Shown: one piece after another, positions 8,695-17,606 of the stretch
Layout of the letters: each line of letters opens with the position of its first letter
Position numbering within the stretch: position 1 is the first letter of the stretch
From: Planctomycetota bacterium
GTDB lineage: Bacteria; Planctomycetota; UBA1135; GCA-002748355
DNA length: 64,000 bases
NCBI GenBank assembly: GCA_002748355.1
Contig: PDSF01000026.1
Coordinates: 242,607 to 306,606, forward strand
Direction: 5' to 3'
Notes under the pieces: generated by a model
Told to the model about the DNA's origin: nothing
What the model saw: only the letters and a program-made list of their open reading frames with translations
Databases searched by the model: none
Made by a program: the position numbers and the translations under genes

Positions 8695-9243
8695 GCGAGG
8701 AATGATCGACGTAGGGGGGCGAGCTGTCAAAGGCGCAGCCGCGGCTGCCGCGAAGCAATGGGGTAGGGGGATCCTCGGGGTTTACCCAGGAGTACAGCGA
8801 AGCGGAGAGGGGCTGGCAGTCCCCCCTCCGCTTCCAGAAGCACAAGCGAGTCAGGCTTCCGCCTGAGTAGGACGAGGAGGCGGGCGCTCCACGAGCCGAC
8901 TCGGCGGCAGTTCTAAGGAACAAGGATCGGCGCGCAGCAAAACTATCGAAGCGTTGGTCTGGCGGTCGCGCGTCGCTGGCTGCACAGAGCTTTTGCTGGT
9001 GCCGATTCTTGGCATAACTCATACCCTCCCCGCGGCGAAGACCGATCAGCATGCGCCGCTTCCCGATTTTTTTCTTCGGCCCTGGTGGAGGCTTGGAGCT
9101 GGGAGTTCTTCCCAGCTTGGTCGGCATCGTCCCTTGCTATTGGGCAAAGATTTTTTTCTGCCGGCGCTTAAGTCGGGGCCGATTCCTCCGATGCGGCGGA
9201 TCGGCCCTCCGGACTTGGCCCTTGGGGTGACGATCGGGGAGCG
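8695..9243. other. Divergent intergenic region, 549 bp
   Basis: The region lies between tatA (leftward) and the subtilase gene (rightward). It holds two seven-base T-tracts (near 9069-9075 and 9151-9157) about 80 bp apart and a long hairpin at 9170-9216. Open frames that cross it on either strand have no domain, no ribosome-binding site and an odd composition, so I list none. It probably carries the promoters for both genes. Confidence 0.45.
9170..9216 (+). promoter_or_regulatory. Long hairpin in the 5' leader of the subtilase gene
   Basis: The arms AAGTC...GGCCGAT and ATCGGCC...GACTT pair around a GC-rich loop (CC/GG continue the stem), ending 27 nt before the ATG at 9244. The stem is interrupted by small internal loops and no T-run follows it, so a regulatory leader structure is more likely than a terminator. 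Seen by eye only. Confidence 0.3.
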
Positions 9244-11778
9244 ATGTTCTACCCTCTGCCGCTTCTGTTCGTCCTGCCCCCGCCTTCCGAGGCCGCCTTG
9301 CCGCTACTCCGCTCTCCCTCTTGCCTGCTTTCTGCTGTGGCTCTTTTCGCCTTCGCTTCCTGTAGCGGGGGAAGCGGGGGGGTCGGCAAAGGGAGTGCCG
9401 GTCCAGGGCTGCGCGAGCTTCGTGGCTCTGTTCGTCTGCAGACGCAGTTTGCTGCCCGGCTTGCCCAGGGGGAGATGCTGGAGGCGCGCCGGGCCCTTGG
9501 GCAGGGCGCAGGAGAGGCTCCAGAGCCCAACCACTGGCTGCACTCGCCGAACGAGCTTGGGAGGCAGTTGCCTGGCGAAATGTGCCGTGGGCGGCTCACG
9601 CCTGGGGACGAGGGCGATCTTTGGCGCTTTGGTCCCTTTGTGAGCCCGGGTGGCGCGAGTGCCAAGCTGAGCTTTTGTGTCGAGTCGGCGAAGCCGCTCA
9701 AGGTTTTGGCAAGCCAGGTGCGCAGAGGTCGGATCCTGTCGGCTTGCGAAGGGGCTGCTGCTAGCTCCCGCGTCTTCGATCTAGAGCCGGGGGATCAGGT
9801 CCTGCTGCTTCTCGAAGCGGATGGCTGCCTCGACTACCGCATCTGGGCCGAAGCCGCGTCGTCTCCTGCCTGGCAGCTTTCTCAAGAGCTGACCGCGCAG
9901 GAAAAAGTTCAGCTTTTCGCGCGCGAGCTCGGGGTCGGACGCTTCGAGACTCGTGCGGGTGAGTTGATCTTGCAGCGAGGTGCTGGAGCCGACCCCCGCC
10001 GTCTCAAGGAGCTGGGCCTGCAGCGCATCGCTAGCGGTGGCGATGTCGAACTGTGGCGCAGCCCACGGCTGGCGTTGCTGGCCTCTGGCGTCCAGCGATT
10101 CTGGGAGGAGGCCGAGCTGCTTCGGAAGATTCGCCTGGCTGGAACGGGCTACGAGAACGTGAGCCCCAACTTCGCGATCCCGAGGTCGGCGCTTGCGGGT
10201 TTGCCGCAAGCGGCTTTCGCTGGCGGGCAGGGCCCCAGCAAGGTCCCCAATGATCCTGACTATGCGTCGCAGCAGTGGAACCTGCCGATGGTGGGCTTCG
10301 ACCGGGCCTGGGCTGAGATTCGCGGCGATCAGCGCCTGCGTATCGCCTTCATGGACACCGGCATTCTTTCGGATCATCCGGATCTGAAATCACGGATTTC
10401 GCCCTACGGCTACGACTTTATCAGCGACCCCAAGGTTGCTAACGACGGTGACGGCGTGGATGCGGACCCCAGTGAACCGCGGGTTCTCGGTCCGATTACC
10501 CTCTTCCACGGCACCTACGTTGCGGCGGTGGCTTGTGCGGCAACGGACAACGCCCTCGGCATGGCAGGGGGCACCTGGGCCAGCGAGCTGATGATGTTGC
10601 GGGTTTTTGGCCCTTACCCCGGAAGCAGCTACGACCTCGTTCAGGCGTATCGCTATTGCGCCGGGCTTTCCAACGTGAGTGGGCGGGTGCTGAAGGCTGC
10701 GCAGCGGCCACACGTGCTCAACCTAAGCTTCGCCACCACGACGATTACGCCCGCCGAAATCGCAGCGATCCGAGCCTGTGCCAAGGCCGGGATCTGGATC
10801 TTCGCTGCGGTGGGGAATGACAGCTGGGTCGACCGGCCGACCTATCCCGCAGCCTTACCCGAGGTCATGGGAGTCGGCGCTGTTGGCCCGAACAAGAACA
10901 AGACCAGTTACAGCAACGTTGGCCACTTCGTCGATCTGGTCGCTCCTGGTGGGACCACATTTGGTGGTTCTGGAGGTGTGTACTCGGCTTGGGGAGGTGA
11001 GTTCTCACCGGGCCAATTCCGATTTGTCTATAGCACCTTCCGTGGCACCTCGGTTGCGACCCCGCATGTCTCCGCTGCTGCGGCGCTGCTGCGCGCGGTG
11101 CAACCGGAACTCAGTTTTGCTGCTGGGCGGAAGGTCCTGATGCAGAGTGCCGAGGACCTCGGGCCTGTCGGCCGTGATAAGTCTTATGGGGCGGGCTTAC
11201 TCCAAGTTCATCGGGCCGTTGCCGAGGCGACGAAAACCATCCATCGCATCCGGACCCGGCCCCATGTGCTCGATTTTGGGAGCAGCAAGAACTCCTTAGT
11301 CGCCGATGTCCAGAGTGCCGGGCTCTTCGGCTTGTCTTCGCTCAGTGTCGGCAAGATTAGCTCTCCCGCGATCCGTGCGAGCCTCGACTCGGCACAGGCG
11401 CCGAGCAAGCTGCGGCTGAGCCTCGATCGGAAGGGGCTGCCCGTCGCGGCCTATGAAGAAACCGTGGAGTTGCGAGACGTCCATGTGCAGCGCCAGGTGC
11501 CGGTGCGCTTTTCGCTGCCGATTCCGGCGCCAAAGCGGGCGACGGAGATTCGCTTGCTGCAGGGCAAGACGATCATGTATCGGACGGACTGTGATGCGAT
11601 GGGCCGTTTCGTGCTGCCGGCGGTGCGCTACGGCACCTACGTAATGGAAATGGGCGTCGACCAGAACGGTAATGGCGTGCTCGGCGATTCGCAGGAGTGG
11701 TATCTGCGTTGGAGCTTCGTTGTCGGCCCGCAGGGGACACCGCCGCCGAACGGGACCCTCGTGCCGTGGGTGAAATAA
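9244..11778 (+). CDS. Exported subtilisin-family (S8) serine protease
   Basis: An 844-aa secreted protease. The N-terminal hydrophobic segment ends in ALFAFASC (Cys 40) and is followed by a Gly/Ser-rich stretch, so it may be lipid-anchored. Residues about 60-330 form a pro-region and a prepeptidase-type beta domain. The catalytic domain (about 335-660) has the triad in order: Asp371 (IAFMDTGI), His422 (FHGTYVA) and Ser603 (RGTSVATPHV), with oxyanion Asn525 (AVGNDS), so it should be active. The C-terminal 180 residues are beta-rich and contain DQNGNGVLGD, a Ca-binding-like loop. ATG at 9244 has GGGGA just upstream. It is monocistronic and convergent with birA. Confidence 0.9.
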   Translation: MFYPLPLLFVLPPPSEAALPLLRSPSCLLSAVALFAFASCSGGSGGVGKGSAGPGLRELRGSVRLQTQFAARLAQGEMLEARRALGQGAGEAPEPNHWLHSPNELGRQLPGEMCRGRLTPGDEGDLWRFGPFVSPGGASAKLSFCVESAKPLKVLASQVRRGRILSACEGAAASSRVFDLEPGDQVLLLLEADGCLDYRIWAEAASSPAWQLSQELTAQEKVQLFARELGVGRFETRAGELILQRGAGADPRRLKELGLQRIASGGDVELWRSPRLALLASGVQRFWEEAELLRKIRLAGTGYENVSPNFAIPRSALAGLPQAAFAGGQGPSKVPNDPDYASQQWNLPMVGFDRAWAEIRGDQRLRIAFMDTGILSDHPDLKSRISPYGYDFISDPKVANDGDGVDADPSEPRVLGPITLFHGTYVAAVACAATDNALGMAGGTWASELMMLRVFGPYPGSSYDLVQAYRYCAGLSNVSGRVLKAAQRPHVLNLSFATTTITPAEIAAIRACAKAGIWIFAAVGNDSWVDRPTYPAALPEVMGVGAVGPNKNKTSYSNVGHFVDLVAPGGTTFGGSGGVYSAWGGEFSPGQFRFVYSTFRGTSVATPHVSAAAALLRAVQPELSFAAGRKVLMQSAEDLGPVGRDKSYGAGLLQVHRAVAEATKTIHRIRTRPHVLDFGSSKNSLVADVQSAGLFGLSSLSVGKISSPAIRASLDSAQAPSKLRLSLDRKGLPVAAYEETVELRDVHVQRQVPVRFSLPIPAPKRATEIRLLQGKTIMYRTDCDAMGRFVLPAVRYGTYVMEMGVDQNGNGVLGDSQEWYLRWSFVVGPQGTPPPNGTLVPWVK

Positions 11779-11822
11779 GCGCGCGCAAGTGCTGCTGGAC
11801 TTTGCTGCGTAAGCGCTCGGCT

Positions 11823-12602
11823 TTACCGAATTGCTCGAATGGCCTGCACTTCGCCTAGGGCAAAGTGTCGTGCGGTGAGGGCGACTCCTTCTGGCGTGAT
11901 CTCTTCTAGCCGCCCTAAGAACTCTTCTCCGCAGCTTTCGACGCTGACCAGTTCATGCTGGAGCCTGGTGCCTTCCATGAAGGCTTGCTGCACGGTCAGG
12001 CGATTACCCTGTTCGGCGCAGGCGACGTAGCTCGCGAGGGTCTCAAGCACGTCTCCGAGGATTTCGGCGCGCGATTGCTCCTGCCCCAGCTCCTTGCGCA
12101 AGCTGGTCGCGGTCGCTTCGAGCCCAGGCGGGAAACGTAGGCGGTTGACGTTGATCCCGACGCCGCAGATCCAGCTATCGCTCGACTCGCTTTCGATGAG
12201 GATGCCACAGAGCTTCTTCTCCGCGATGAGGAGGTCGTTCGGCCACTTGATCCTCAGGCTGTTTTTCAGTCGTAGCTCAAGCGGTTTCCAGGCCGCTGCT
12301 GCTACCAAGATCGGGAGCAGCAGTCCGGGGTATTGATCCTCGGGGCGTAGCAGCACGCTGAAGGAGATTCCCGAGCCCGGTTCTTGGTTCCATTTGTGAT
12401 CCTGACGGCCACGCCCCTGGGTTTGGTTGCAGGCGACGACGATGAGTTTGTCGGGGTCGATTCCTTTGGCGCGACGTGAAGCGGCCAGTTCTCGAGTGCT
12501 GTCCTGGGTGCTGGCTACCTCATCGAGGAAGACCAGGTCCCATTCGCCGTGGGCCCAGAGTCGCTTGCGTACCTGTTCCTGTTCGTTCTTGCCGTAGCTC
12601 AT
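11823..12602 (-). CDS. birA: Biotin--[acetyl-CoA carboxylase] ligase
   Basis: A 259-aa class I biotin protein ligase that makes biotinyl-AMP and loads biotin on the acetyl-CoA carboxylase carrier protein. Seen: STQD near the start, the biotinyl-adenylate loop QTQGRGRQDHKW (canonical GRGRxGRxW), the central KWPNDLL and KLCGILIE strands, and GVGINVN. The C-terminal small barrel is present. There is no N-terminal HTH, so it is a ligase without repressor function. ATG at 12602. It is convergent with the subtilase gene and divergent from the GT2/TPR gene. Confidence 0.92.
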   Translation of the reverse strand: MSYGKNEQEQVRKRLWAHGEWDLVFLDEVASTQDSTRELAASRRAKGIDPDKLIVVACNQTQGRGRQDHKWNQEPGSGISFSVLLRPEDQYPGLLLPILVAAAAWKPLELRLKNSLRIKWPNDLLIAEKKLCGILIESESSDSWICGVGINVNRLRFPPGLEATATSLRKELGQEQSRAEILGDVLETLASYVACAEQGNRLTVQQAFMEGTRLQHELVSVESCGEEFLGRLEEITPEGVALTARHFALGEVQAIRAIR

Positions 12603-12845
12603 GGTGGCCTAGTGTGCCGCATGGAGCTGTCGAAGAGGCCTGCCGATTGGCCCGGGATTCGGTGAATCGTTGGTGGAAGCGAAGTCTCGCGACTTGAGCG
12701 TTGGGCGCCACCTTGTCGAGAAAATCTCCAGTCGCTTTGGCTTCGTGTCGATACACGTTCCGAGGCATCGATCCCATCGAGGCCTTGCTGCACTCCCCCC
12801 CAGGAGGGCAGATCCCCGTATCCCCCCGTTCAAGGCACGAGCATT

Positions 12846-15569
12846 TTGTCCGAGAGCCGAACCAGCGAGGACCAGGTCCGTGGTTTCGGAGAGTCTCTGA
12901 CCAGCCCCGAGCAGTGGTGCAAGTCGTCGGAGCCTCTTCGCTACCCCGGTTTCCGGAGAGCGGCGACGGCAACCCTTCCCCCCCCTGCCGAGCTGCTCGC
13001 CGGATCAGGTCCGCTGCCTGAGCTATTCGTTCACGAATGGTGCGAGGCCCTGGGGTCGTTCGAAATGCGGCTCCCGGAGCTTTGCGATGTATTGGCTCCG
13101 GGGGGAGTGCTCGTGCTGTCCTTGCGCCACGTGATGGCGCCCAGCAATGTGCGTGCGTCTCTGCAGGGTGGGCTTTCGGGCTTCGATCACCGACCATTTC
13201 TAAGTGATCGCGAGCAGAGCTTTTCGATCCTGCAGCTCACGCGAGCTTTGTCGCAGGCGGGGCTGACGGTCAGAGATCTCGCCGAAGTGCAGCTCTGGGA
13301 CCGTCAGATGCCTCTGGCCTCGGTCCATGCCCTGCTCAAGGTGGGGATTGCCGCTACGCGCTACCTGGTTCGGGTTCCCGGCGACCGCCTTTGGGTCCGA
13401 GCCGAACGCCTGTTACCGGCCCCCGGCTCGGTGCTTATCGCTCGAACCAAGGACGACCCCGAGGCGCTGCAGCGCACGATGGGGGCCTTGGACGCATTTC
13501 TCCCCGCGAGCTGGGAGCGCGTCACTGGAGAGATCCAAGAGCGGGAGTGCGAGTCTTGGAACGAGGCCGTTACTCGAAGCAGCGGTGACTTCTTGTGGCT
13601 CTTGCGTTCCGGTGATCAGCCAGACGAAGAGAGCTATATGCGACTGCGCCATGAGGCCCCGGTCGCCCCGGCATATCGGGTTGAAGAAAGCGAGGACGCT
13701 TTCTACGGGCTTGGTGGTTTGATGATCGAGCGTGGGGCGTTGCTCGACATGGGTCCTCTTCCGAGTGAGCTGGAGAGTGATCTGCTCGCCAACGAGGAAT
13801 ACCTGCTCCGGGCTAGCGCTTTTGGCTACCCGTTTCGGCCGGTCAAGTGCTCCAAGCCCTGGGCGGGGCAAAGCCCTGAGCCCGGGCCGAGAATCGCCGA
13901 GTTGACACCGATCTTTCTCGAGCGCTGGGATGGTGCCGGTGAACTTGAGAATCCGGGCGATCCCTCAGCCCTAGAAGTGGAAACACCTCCTTGGGAGTTG
14001 GAGGGCCGGGATCCGCGCATCAGCCTGTGCATGATCACCAAGAACGAGGAGAGTTTCCTCGAAGGCTGTTTGCGTCAGGTTGTCGAGCATGTCGACGAGA
14101 TCGTGCTGGTCGATACCGGCTCTGAGGATCGCACGGTCGAGATCGCCGAGAGCTTTGGCGCCAAGGTTCTGCACCAAAAGTGGGAGGAGGATTTCAGCAA
14201 GCCTCGAAACCTCTCGCTCGAGCATGCGACTGGCGACTGGATTCTCGTTCTCGATGCCGACGAGGTCCTCTCTGCAGAGAGTGCCTGCAAGATTCGCGAC
14301 TTGGCGAAGAACAAGCGTGCGGCCGGCTACCACGTACTCTTCCGCAGCGCCCACGAAGACGGGGCTACCGGTGGCCTCACGATGGTGCGGATGTTCCGGC
14401 GCTTGCCCAATATCGAATACCGCTTCGTCATCCACGAGCAGGTGGTGATGTCGCTGTTAGAGGAGGCTAAGGACCGGAACCTTGCCATCCTGCCCAGTTC
14501 GCTCGAGGTCCTGCACTACGGCTACACCGACGAGATAATGGATAAGCGCGACAAGCGCCGCCGTAATGTCGAACTCTTCGAGAAACAGCTGGCGATTGAT
14601 CCCGATGACGTCTACTGCCTCTACAAATATGCCGACTTTCTTCGGATTATTGGCGATCGGGATGACGATTTGCGCGCCGGCTTTCATCGGGCCTTGAGCT
14701 TACTGCGCCTGCAGGCGCCCTCGACGTACAGGCAGGCCCCATTTGCAGCTGAGATCTCAGCTTTATTAGCTCTGCACTACGCGCGGGCCGGTGATCTTGA
14801 GAAGGCCGATGAACTGGTTCGCGAAGGGCTGCAGCGATTCTTGCCAACGCCGAACCTTCACTACATTGCCGCCAATGTCGCGAGCTCACTTGGGCGCTAC
14901 CTTGAGGCGCTGGAGCAATACCATCACTGTCTAGGCTTCCGCGATGCCATGCTTTCGGTGCCGGTGCAGCCGGGCATCACTGGCCACGTTAGCTACGCAG
15001 GGATGGCGTCTTGTTACATGCAGCTTGGCGATATGGTGCGGGCAGCGGATTGGCTCGATGCCGCGCTGCGCGAAGAGCCGGGCTATGAGGTCGCGGTGTT
15101 GCTGCGCACTATCTGCGACCTGAATGAAGGGGCTCTGAGCCGGGCTATCGAGCGCATCACTGCGTGCATTTCCGCGAATGGCGATAGCCCGGCGCTGCGC
15201 GCTCAGGGCGCCCGGGTTTTGGGTCAGCTCGATATGTGGCCCCAGGCCTGTCGTTGGTTTGAACAAGCAATAGAGCTCTGTGCTAGCGATGACCCGGGGC
15301 TCCGGCGTGAGGCTGGCTTATCAGCCTTGCTTGGCGATGACTTGCCCCGGGCTCAGGGGCACTTGGAAAGAGCCGATGACCCGGTCGCGAAGGCGGCGTT
15401 GCACTTGCTCGCCGTTCTGCGTGGTGAGCAGCGGGTCGCACCACCTATGGGCGCTGACATAGATGCGCTCGAAGATTTGCTCCGTAAGAAGGGCCGTAGT
15501 GACTGGGTTGAATACCTCAGCGCCTCGGCGGATCGAGAGAATACCAATGCCCTCTTCGCAGAGGTTTGA
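12846..15569 (+). CDS. Multidomain glycosyltransferase: methyltransferase-like half, two GT2 domains, TPR
   Basis: A 907-aa cytoplasmic protein. Residues about 55-170 look like the C-terminal half of a SAM methyltransferase (LCDVLAPGGVLVLSLRH) but no SAM-binding glycine motif precedes it. Residues about 195-335 form a degenerate GT2 fold (SWNEAVTRSSGDFLWLLRSGD, no DxD). Residues about 390-620 are a complete GT2 domain: SLCMITKNEESFLEGCL, VDTGSEDRT, and the metal motif LDADE at 470-473. The last 280 residues are TPR-like helices. The predicted start is TTG at 12846; no in-frame ATG occurs before residue 73, so the N-terminus is uncertain. Its stop overlaps the ATG of the next TPR gene (tgATG), so the two are coupled. 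Likely a surface-glycan transferase. Confidence 0.8.
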   Translation: MSESRTSEDQVRGFGESLTSPEQWCKSSEPLRYPGFRRAATATLPPPAELLAGSGPLPELFVHEWCEALGSFEMRLPELCDVLAPGGVLVLSLRHVMAPSNVRASLQGGLSGFDHRPFLSDREQSFSILQLTRALSQAGLTVRDLAEVQLWDRQMPLASVHALLKVGIAATRYLVRVPGDRLWVRAERLLPAPGSVLIARTKDDPEALQRTMGALDAFLPASWERVTGEIQERECESWNEAVTRSSGDFLWLLRSGDQPDEESYMRLRHEAPVAPAYRVEESEDAFYGLGGLMIERGALLDMGPLPSELESDLLANEEYLLRASAFGYPFRPVKCSKPWAGQSPEPGPRIAELTPIFLERWDGAGELENPGDPSALEVETPPWELEGRDPRISLCMITKNEESFLEGCLRQVVEHVDEIVLVDTGSEDRTVEIAESFGAKVLHQKWEEDFSKPRNLSLEHATGDWILVLDADEVLSAESACKIRDLAKNKRAAGYHVLFRSAHEDGATGGLTMVRMFRRLPNIEYRFVIHEQVVMSLLEEAKDRNLAILPSSLEVLHYGYTDEIMDKRDKRRRNVELFEKQLAIDPDDVYCLYKYADFLRIIGDRDDDLRAGFHRALSLLRLQAPSTYRQAPFAAEISALLALHYARAGDLEKADELVREGLQRFLPTPNLHYIAANVASSLGRYLEALEQYHHCLGFRDAMLSVPVQPGITGHVSYAGMASCYMQLGDMVRAADWLDAALREEPGYEVAVLLRTICDLNEGALSRAIERITACISANGDSPALRAQGARVLGQLDMWPQACRWFEQAIELCASDDPGLRREAGLSALLGDDLPRAQGHLERADDPVAKAALHLLAVLRGEQRVAPPMGADIDALEDLLRKKGRSDWVEYLSASADRENTNALFAEV

Positions 15570-16183
15570 TGATGACTGACCAGAATACGACGCTTCTCAA
15601 CCCGAGCCTTACCTCGCAGCCTGGGGTAGGTACGTTCTTCCCGAAGAAGCCTACGCGGATCACAGCTGCGCCTGTAGAGGATGCTCCCGATGCGATCCCT
15701 GAGGTGATGGAACGGCTTGCTACTGTCGGAACCAACCTTGCTGCAGTGCACCGGGTCTGCTCCGAGGCTTATTGGACCCAGGGTAAGTACGAGGATGCGC
15801 TGTCGCACCAGAAGATGGCGTGCTTGATGGACGGCGGGAATCTTGAGTATCGCAACCAGCGAGGCTTCCTGTACTACCTCTGCGGCCATGATGTCGAGGC
15901 CTGCCAGGACTTCCTTTTCGTAGTGCAGAATGATCCGAGCAACTACGAAGCCTTCTTCAATCTGGGGATGGTGGAGTTTGGGCTTAGTCGCTATCTGGAG
16001 GCCGAACAGTGCTTTGAGAGCGCTGTTACCTTGTCTCCTGAAGATGCGGAGATCTGGAACAACCTCGGGGTGGCGCGTTACCACTTGGGGCGGGTCAAAG
16101 ATGCCCGTGAGTGCTTTGAAAAGGCTGCGCAGCTGGACCCGGAATACGAAGAAGCTCAGGGGAACCTGGCGGACCTCGGCTGA
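15569..16183 (+). CDS. TPR-repeat protein coupled to the glycosyltransferase
   Basis: A 204-aa protein with an unstructured 50-residue N-terminus and about four tetratricopeptide repeats from residue 55 onward (for example EIWNNLGVARYHLGRVKDA and YEAFFNLGMVEFGLSRYLEA). It lacks a signal peptide and probably acts as a cytoplasmic scaffold. ATG at 15569 shares a base with the stop of the preceding gene and has GCAGAGG upstream; a second ATG follows at 15572. The tight coupling suggests that it works with the GT2/TPR protein. It is followed by a perfect hairpin terminator. Confidence 0.8.
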   Translation: MMTDQNTTLLNPSLTSQPGVGTFFPKKPTRITAAPVEDAPDAIPEVMERLATVGTNLAAVHRVCSEAYWTQGKYEDALSHQKMACLMDGGNLEYRNQRGFLYYLCGHDVEACQDFLFVVQNDPSNYEAFFNLGMVEFGLSRYLEAEQCFESAVTLSPEDAEIWNNLGVARYHLGRVKDARECFEKAAQLDPEYEEAQGNLADLG

Positions 16184-16186
16184 GAT

Positions 16187-16214
16187 CTACAGGGCCACGA
16201 TCGTGGCCCTGTAG
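16187..16214. terminator. Perfect 28-bp palindromic bidirectional terminator
   Basis: The arms CTACAGGGCCAC and GTGGCCCTGTAG pair perfectly around GATC, which itself is palindromic. The hairpin fills the 34-bp gap between the convergent TPR gene (ends 16183) and the SGNH gene (ends 16218), so it can serve both transcripts. No T-run follows on either side. Confidence 0.75.
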
Positions 16215-16217
16215 CCA

Positions 16218-17528
16218 TTACTTGGAGCGCGGCCGCACCCATTCGTAGACGTGTGGCTGCGGGGATCGTAGCGCTTTGATTTCTTGGAGCTCTGCGAGGA
16301 TCCTCTCTTTCAGCTGAGGCAGCTTTGCTTGCAGTTGCCGCATGCGGGCCCTTGCTTGCTCGCGTTGTTCTGCCACTGCCTTGCTGATCCCTGGGGTGTT
16401 GGCGGCGATGCGTCGCGCCTCTTGGATATCGCGGATGCCGCTGCGGATCTGGTCATTACGCAAGCCGTTCTTTGCTGATAAGCGCAGGGCCTGCTGCCAG
16501 TCTGGGTGCTCCAGCCGAAGGCCGATGTCGAGGCCTTGGCGCCAGGTTGCGGACGCGGCGCTGATCAGGGGGACGCCATCGACGCGCAGCTCCCAAATCC
16601 CATGCGGCAGTGTTGTGTGGCGGACCTGGACTCGATTGCGTTCGGCGTAGTACTCATCGAGCAGTACCGCTTCGCGGGCTTCGAGAGGGAGGGGCCAAGG
16701 CAGGACGTCGGCTTGGATGAGGAAACGCCGGTTGATGGGCTCCTCGATGGGCCGCTTGCGTTGCAGTTCACGGCCGCCATGGATAAGCGCGCCGCTGTCC
16801 CTGATCGTGATGCTCATACGAGCGCCGCGTTCGCCGATCTGTTTGAGCACCTCGATGGCGATTAGGGCGCTGGCGGCCGGCCCTGGGTGGATGCCGTCCG
16901 AGCTCAACGAGGCGCCAGCATTGAGAAAACGCAGCCGCTCAAGGTGGGCGCGCAGGGGTTCTTGGAGGTCGATGTAGGGGAGTTTGTTTTTCCGAGCGAA
17001 GTCGCGTGTGACCAGGGCGAGGTGGCGCAGAGTGGCTGCGTAGTCCCTGGAGAATGGGGCCAGGCCAGCGACGCTCTTTCGCAAGCGGATGCTCTCCGCG
17101 TCGTATGGCGGCGAGGACATCAAGAACGGCGCCGATTCTAGCTCCAAGGCCCGCTCCACGAACTTCCTAAGGTCATGCTGATAAGCGCTGACGATCTTTG
17201 GGTCGAAGCGGCGCTGGCTGCCGCTGTTGCTTCCGAAGCAGATCAGGGCGCGATTGGGCCGCCAAGCAGCGATCTCTTCGTCGAGGCGCCTGAGGCCATC
17301 GCTGAGTTGGTCCCCGCGCACTCCGGCGTTAAGGAACTCGAGGCTGCGCCTTGGGTATCGAGTCCAGGCATAGTCCTCGAGGTAGCGCGTGTAGAGACAG
17401 GCGTGGGTGATGCTGTCGCCGATCCATGCGATGCGGGCCCCCTCTGCGAAAAGCTCGGGAGGAGCCTTGATGCTGCTCTGGGAGGATGCGGTGACGGTGA
17501 TGAGCAATACAGCGAGCAGGGTTCTCAT
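16218..17528 (-). CDS. Secreted SGNH/GDSL hydrolase
   Basis: A 436-aa exported esterase-fold protein with signal peptide MRTLLAVLLITVTASS. Block I is IAWIGDSI (Ser39), block II has GVRGD (Gly72), and block V has the Asp-His pair in DGIHPG (Asp211, His214). Block III, normally GxND, reads FGSNSGS with Asn101 kept and the Asp replaced by Ser. Residues about 235-350 form a beta-domain of unknown fold, and the last 90 residues are a charged helix, perhaps a coiled coil. Family members deacylate polysaccharides or lipids; the substrate here is unknown. ATG at 17528. Confidence 0.8.
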   Translation of the reverse strand: MRTLLAVLLITVTASSQSSIKAPPELFAEGARIAWIGDSITHACLYTRYLEDYAWTRYPRRSLEFLNAGVRGDQLSDGLRRLDEEIAAWRPNRALICFGSNSGSQRRFDPKIVSAYQHDLRKFVERALELESAPFLMSSPPYDAESIRLRKSVAGLAPFSRDYAATLRHLALVTRDFARKNKLPYIDLQEPLRAHLERLRFLNAGASLSSDGIHPGPAASALIAIEVLKQIGERGARMSITIRDSGALIHGGRELQRKRPIEEPINRRFLIQADVLPWPLPLEAREAVLLDEYYAERNRVQVRHTTLPHGIWELRVDGVPLISAASATWRQGLDIGLRLEHPDWQQALRLSAKNGLRNDQIRSGIRDIQEARRIAANTPGISKAVAEQREQARARMRQLQAKLPQLKERILAELQEIKALRSPQPHVYEWVRPRSK

Positions 17529-17606
17529 AGGGCGGCGAGTGTATCCGCAGCTGCGCCCCGGAACTCTACGGGGACCTGACTTATCACAGCTGCGATGCTT
17601 CTGCTC

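Noticed and set aside
12520..13197. Minus-strand frame across the birA-GT2 gap
   Set aside because: It overlaps both genes, has no ribosome-binding site and no domain.
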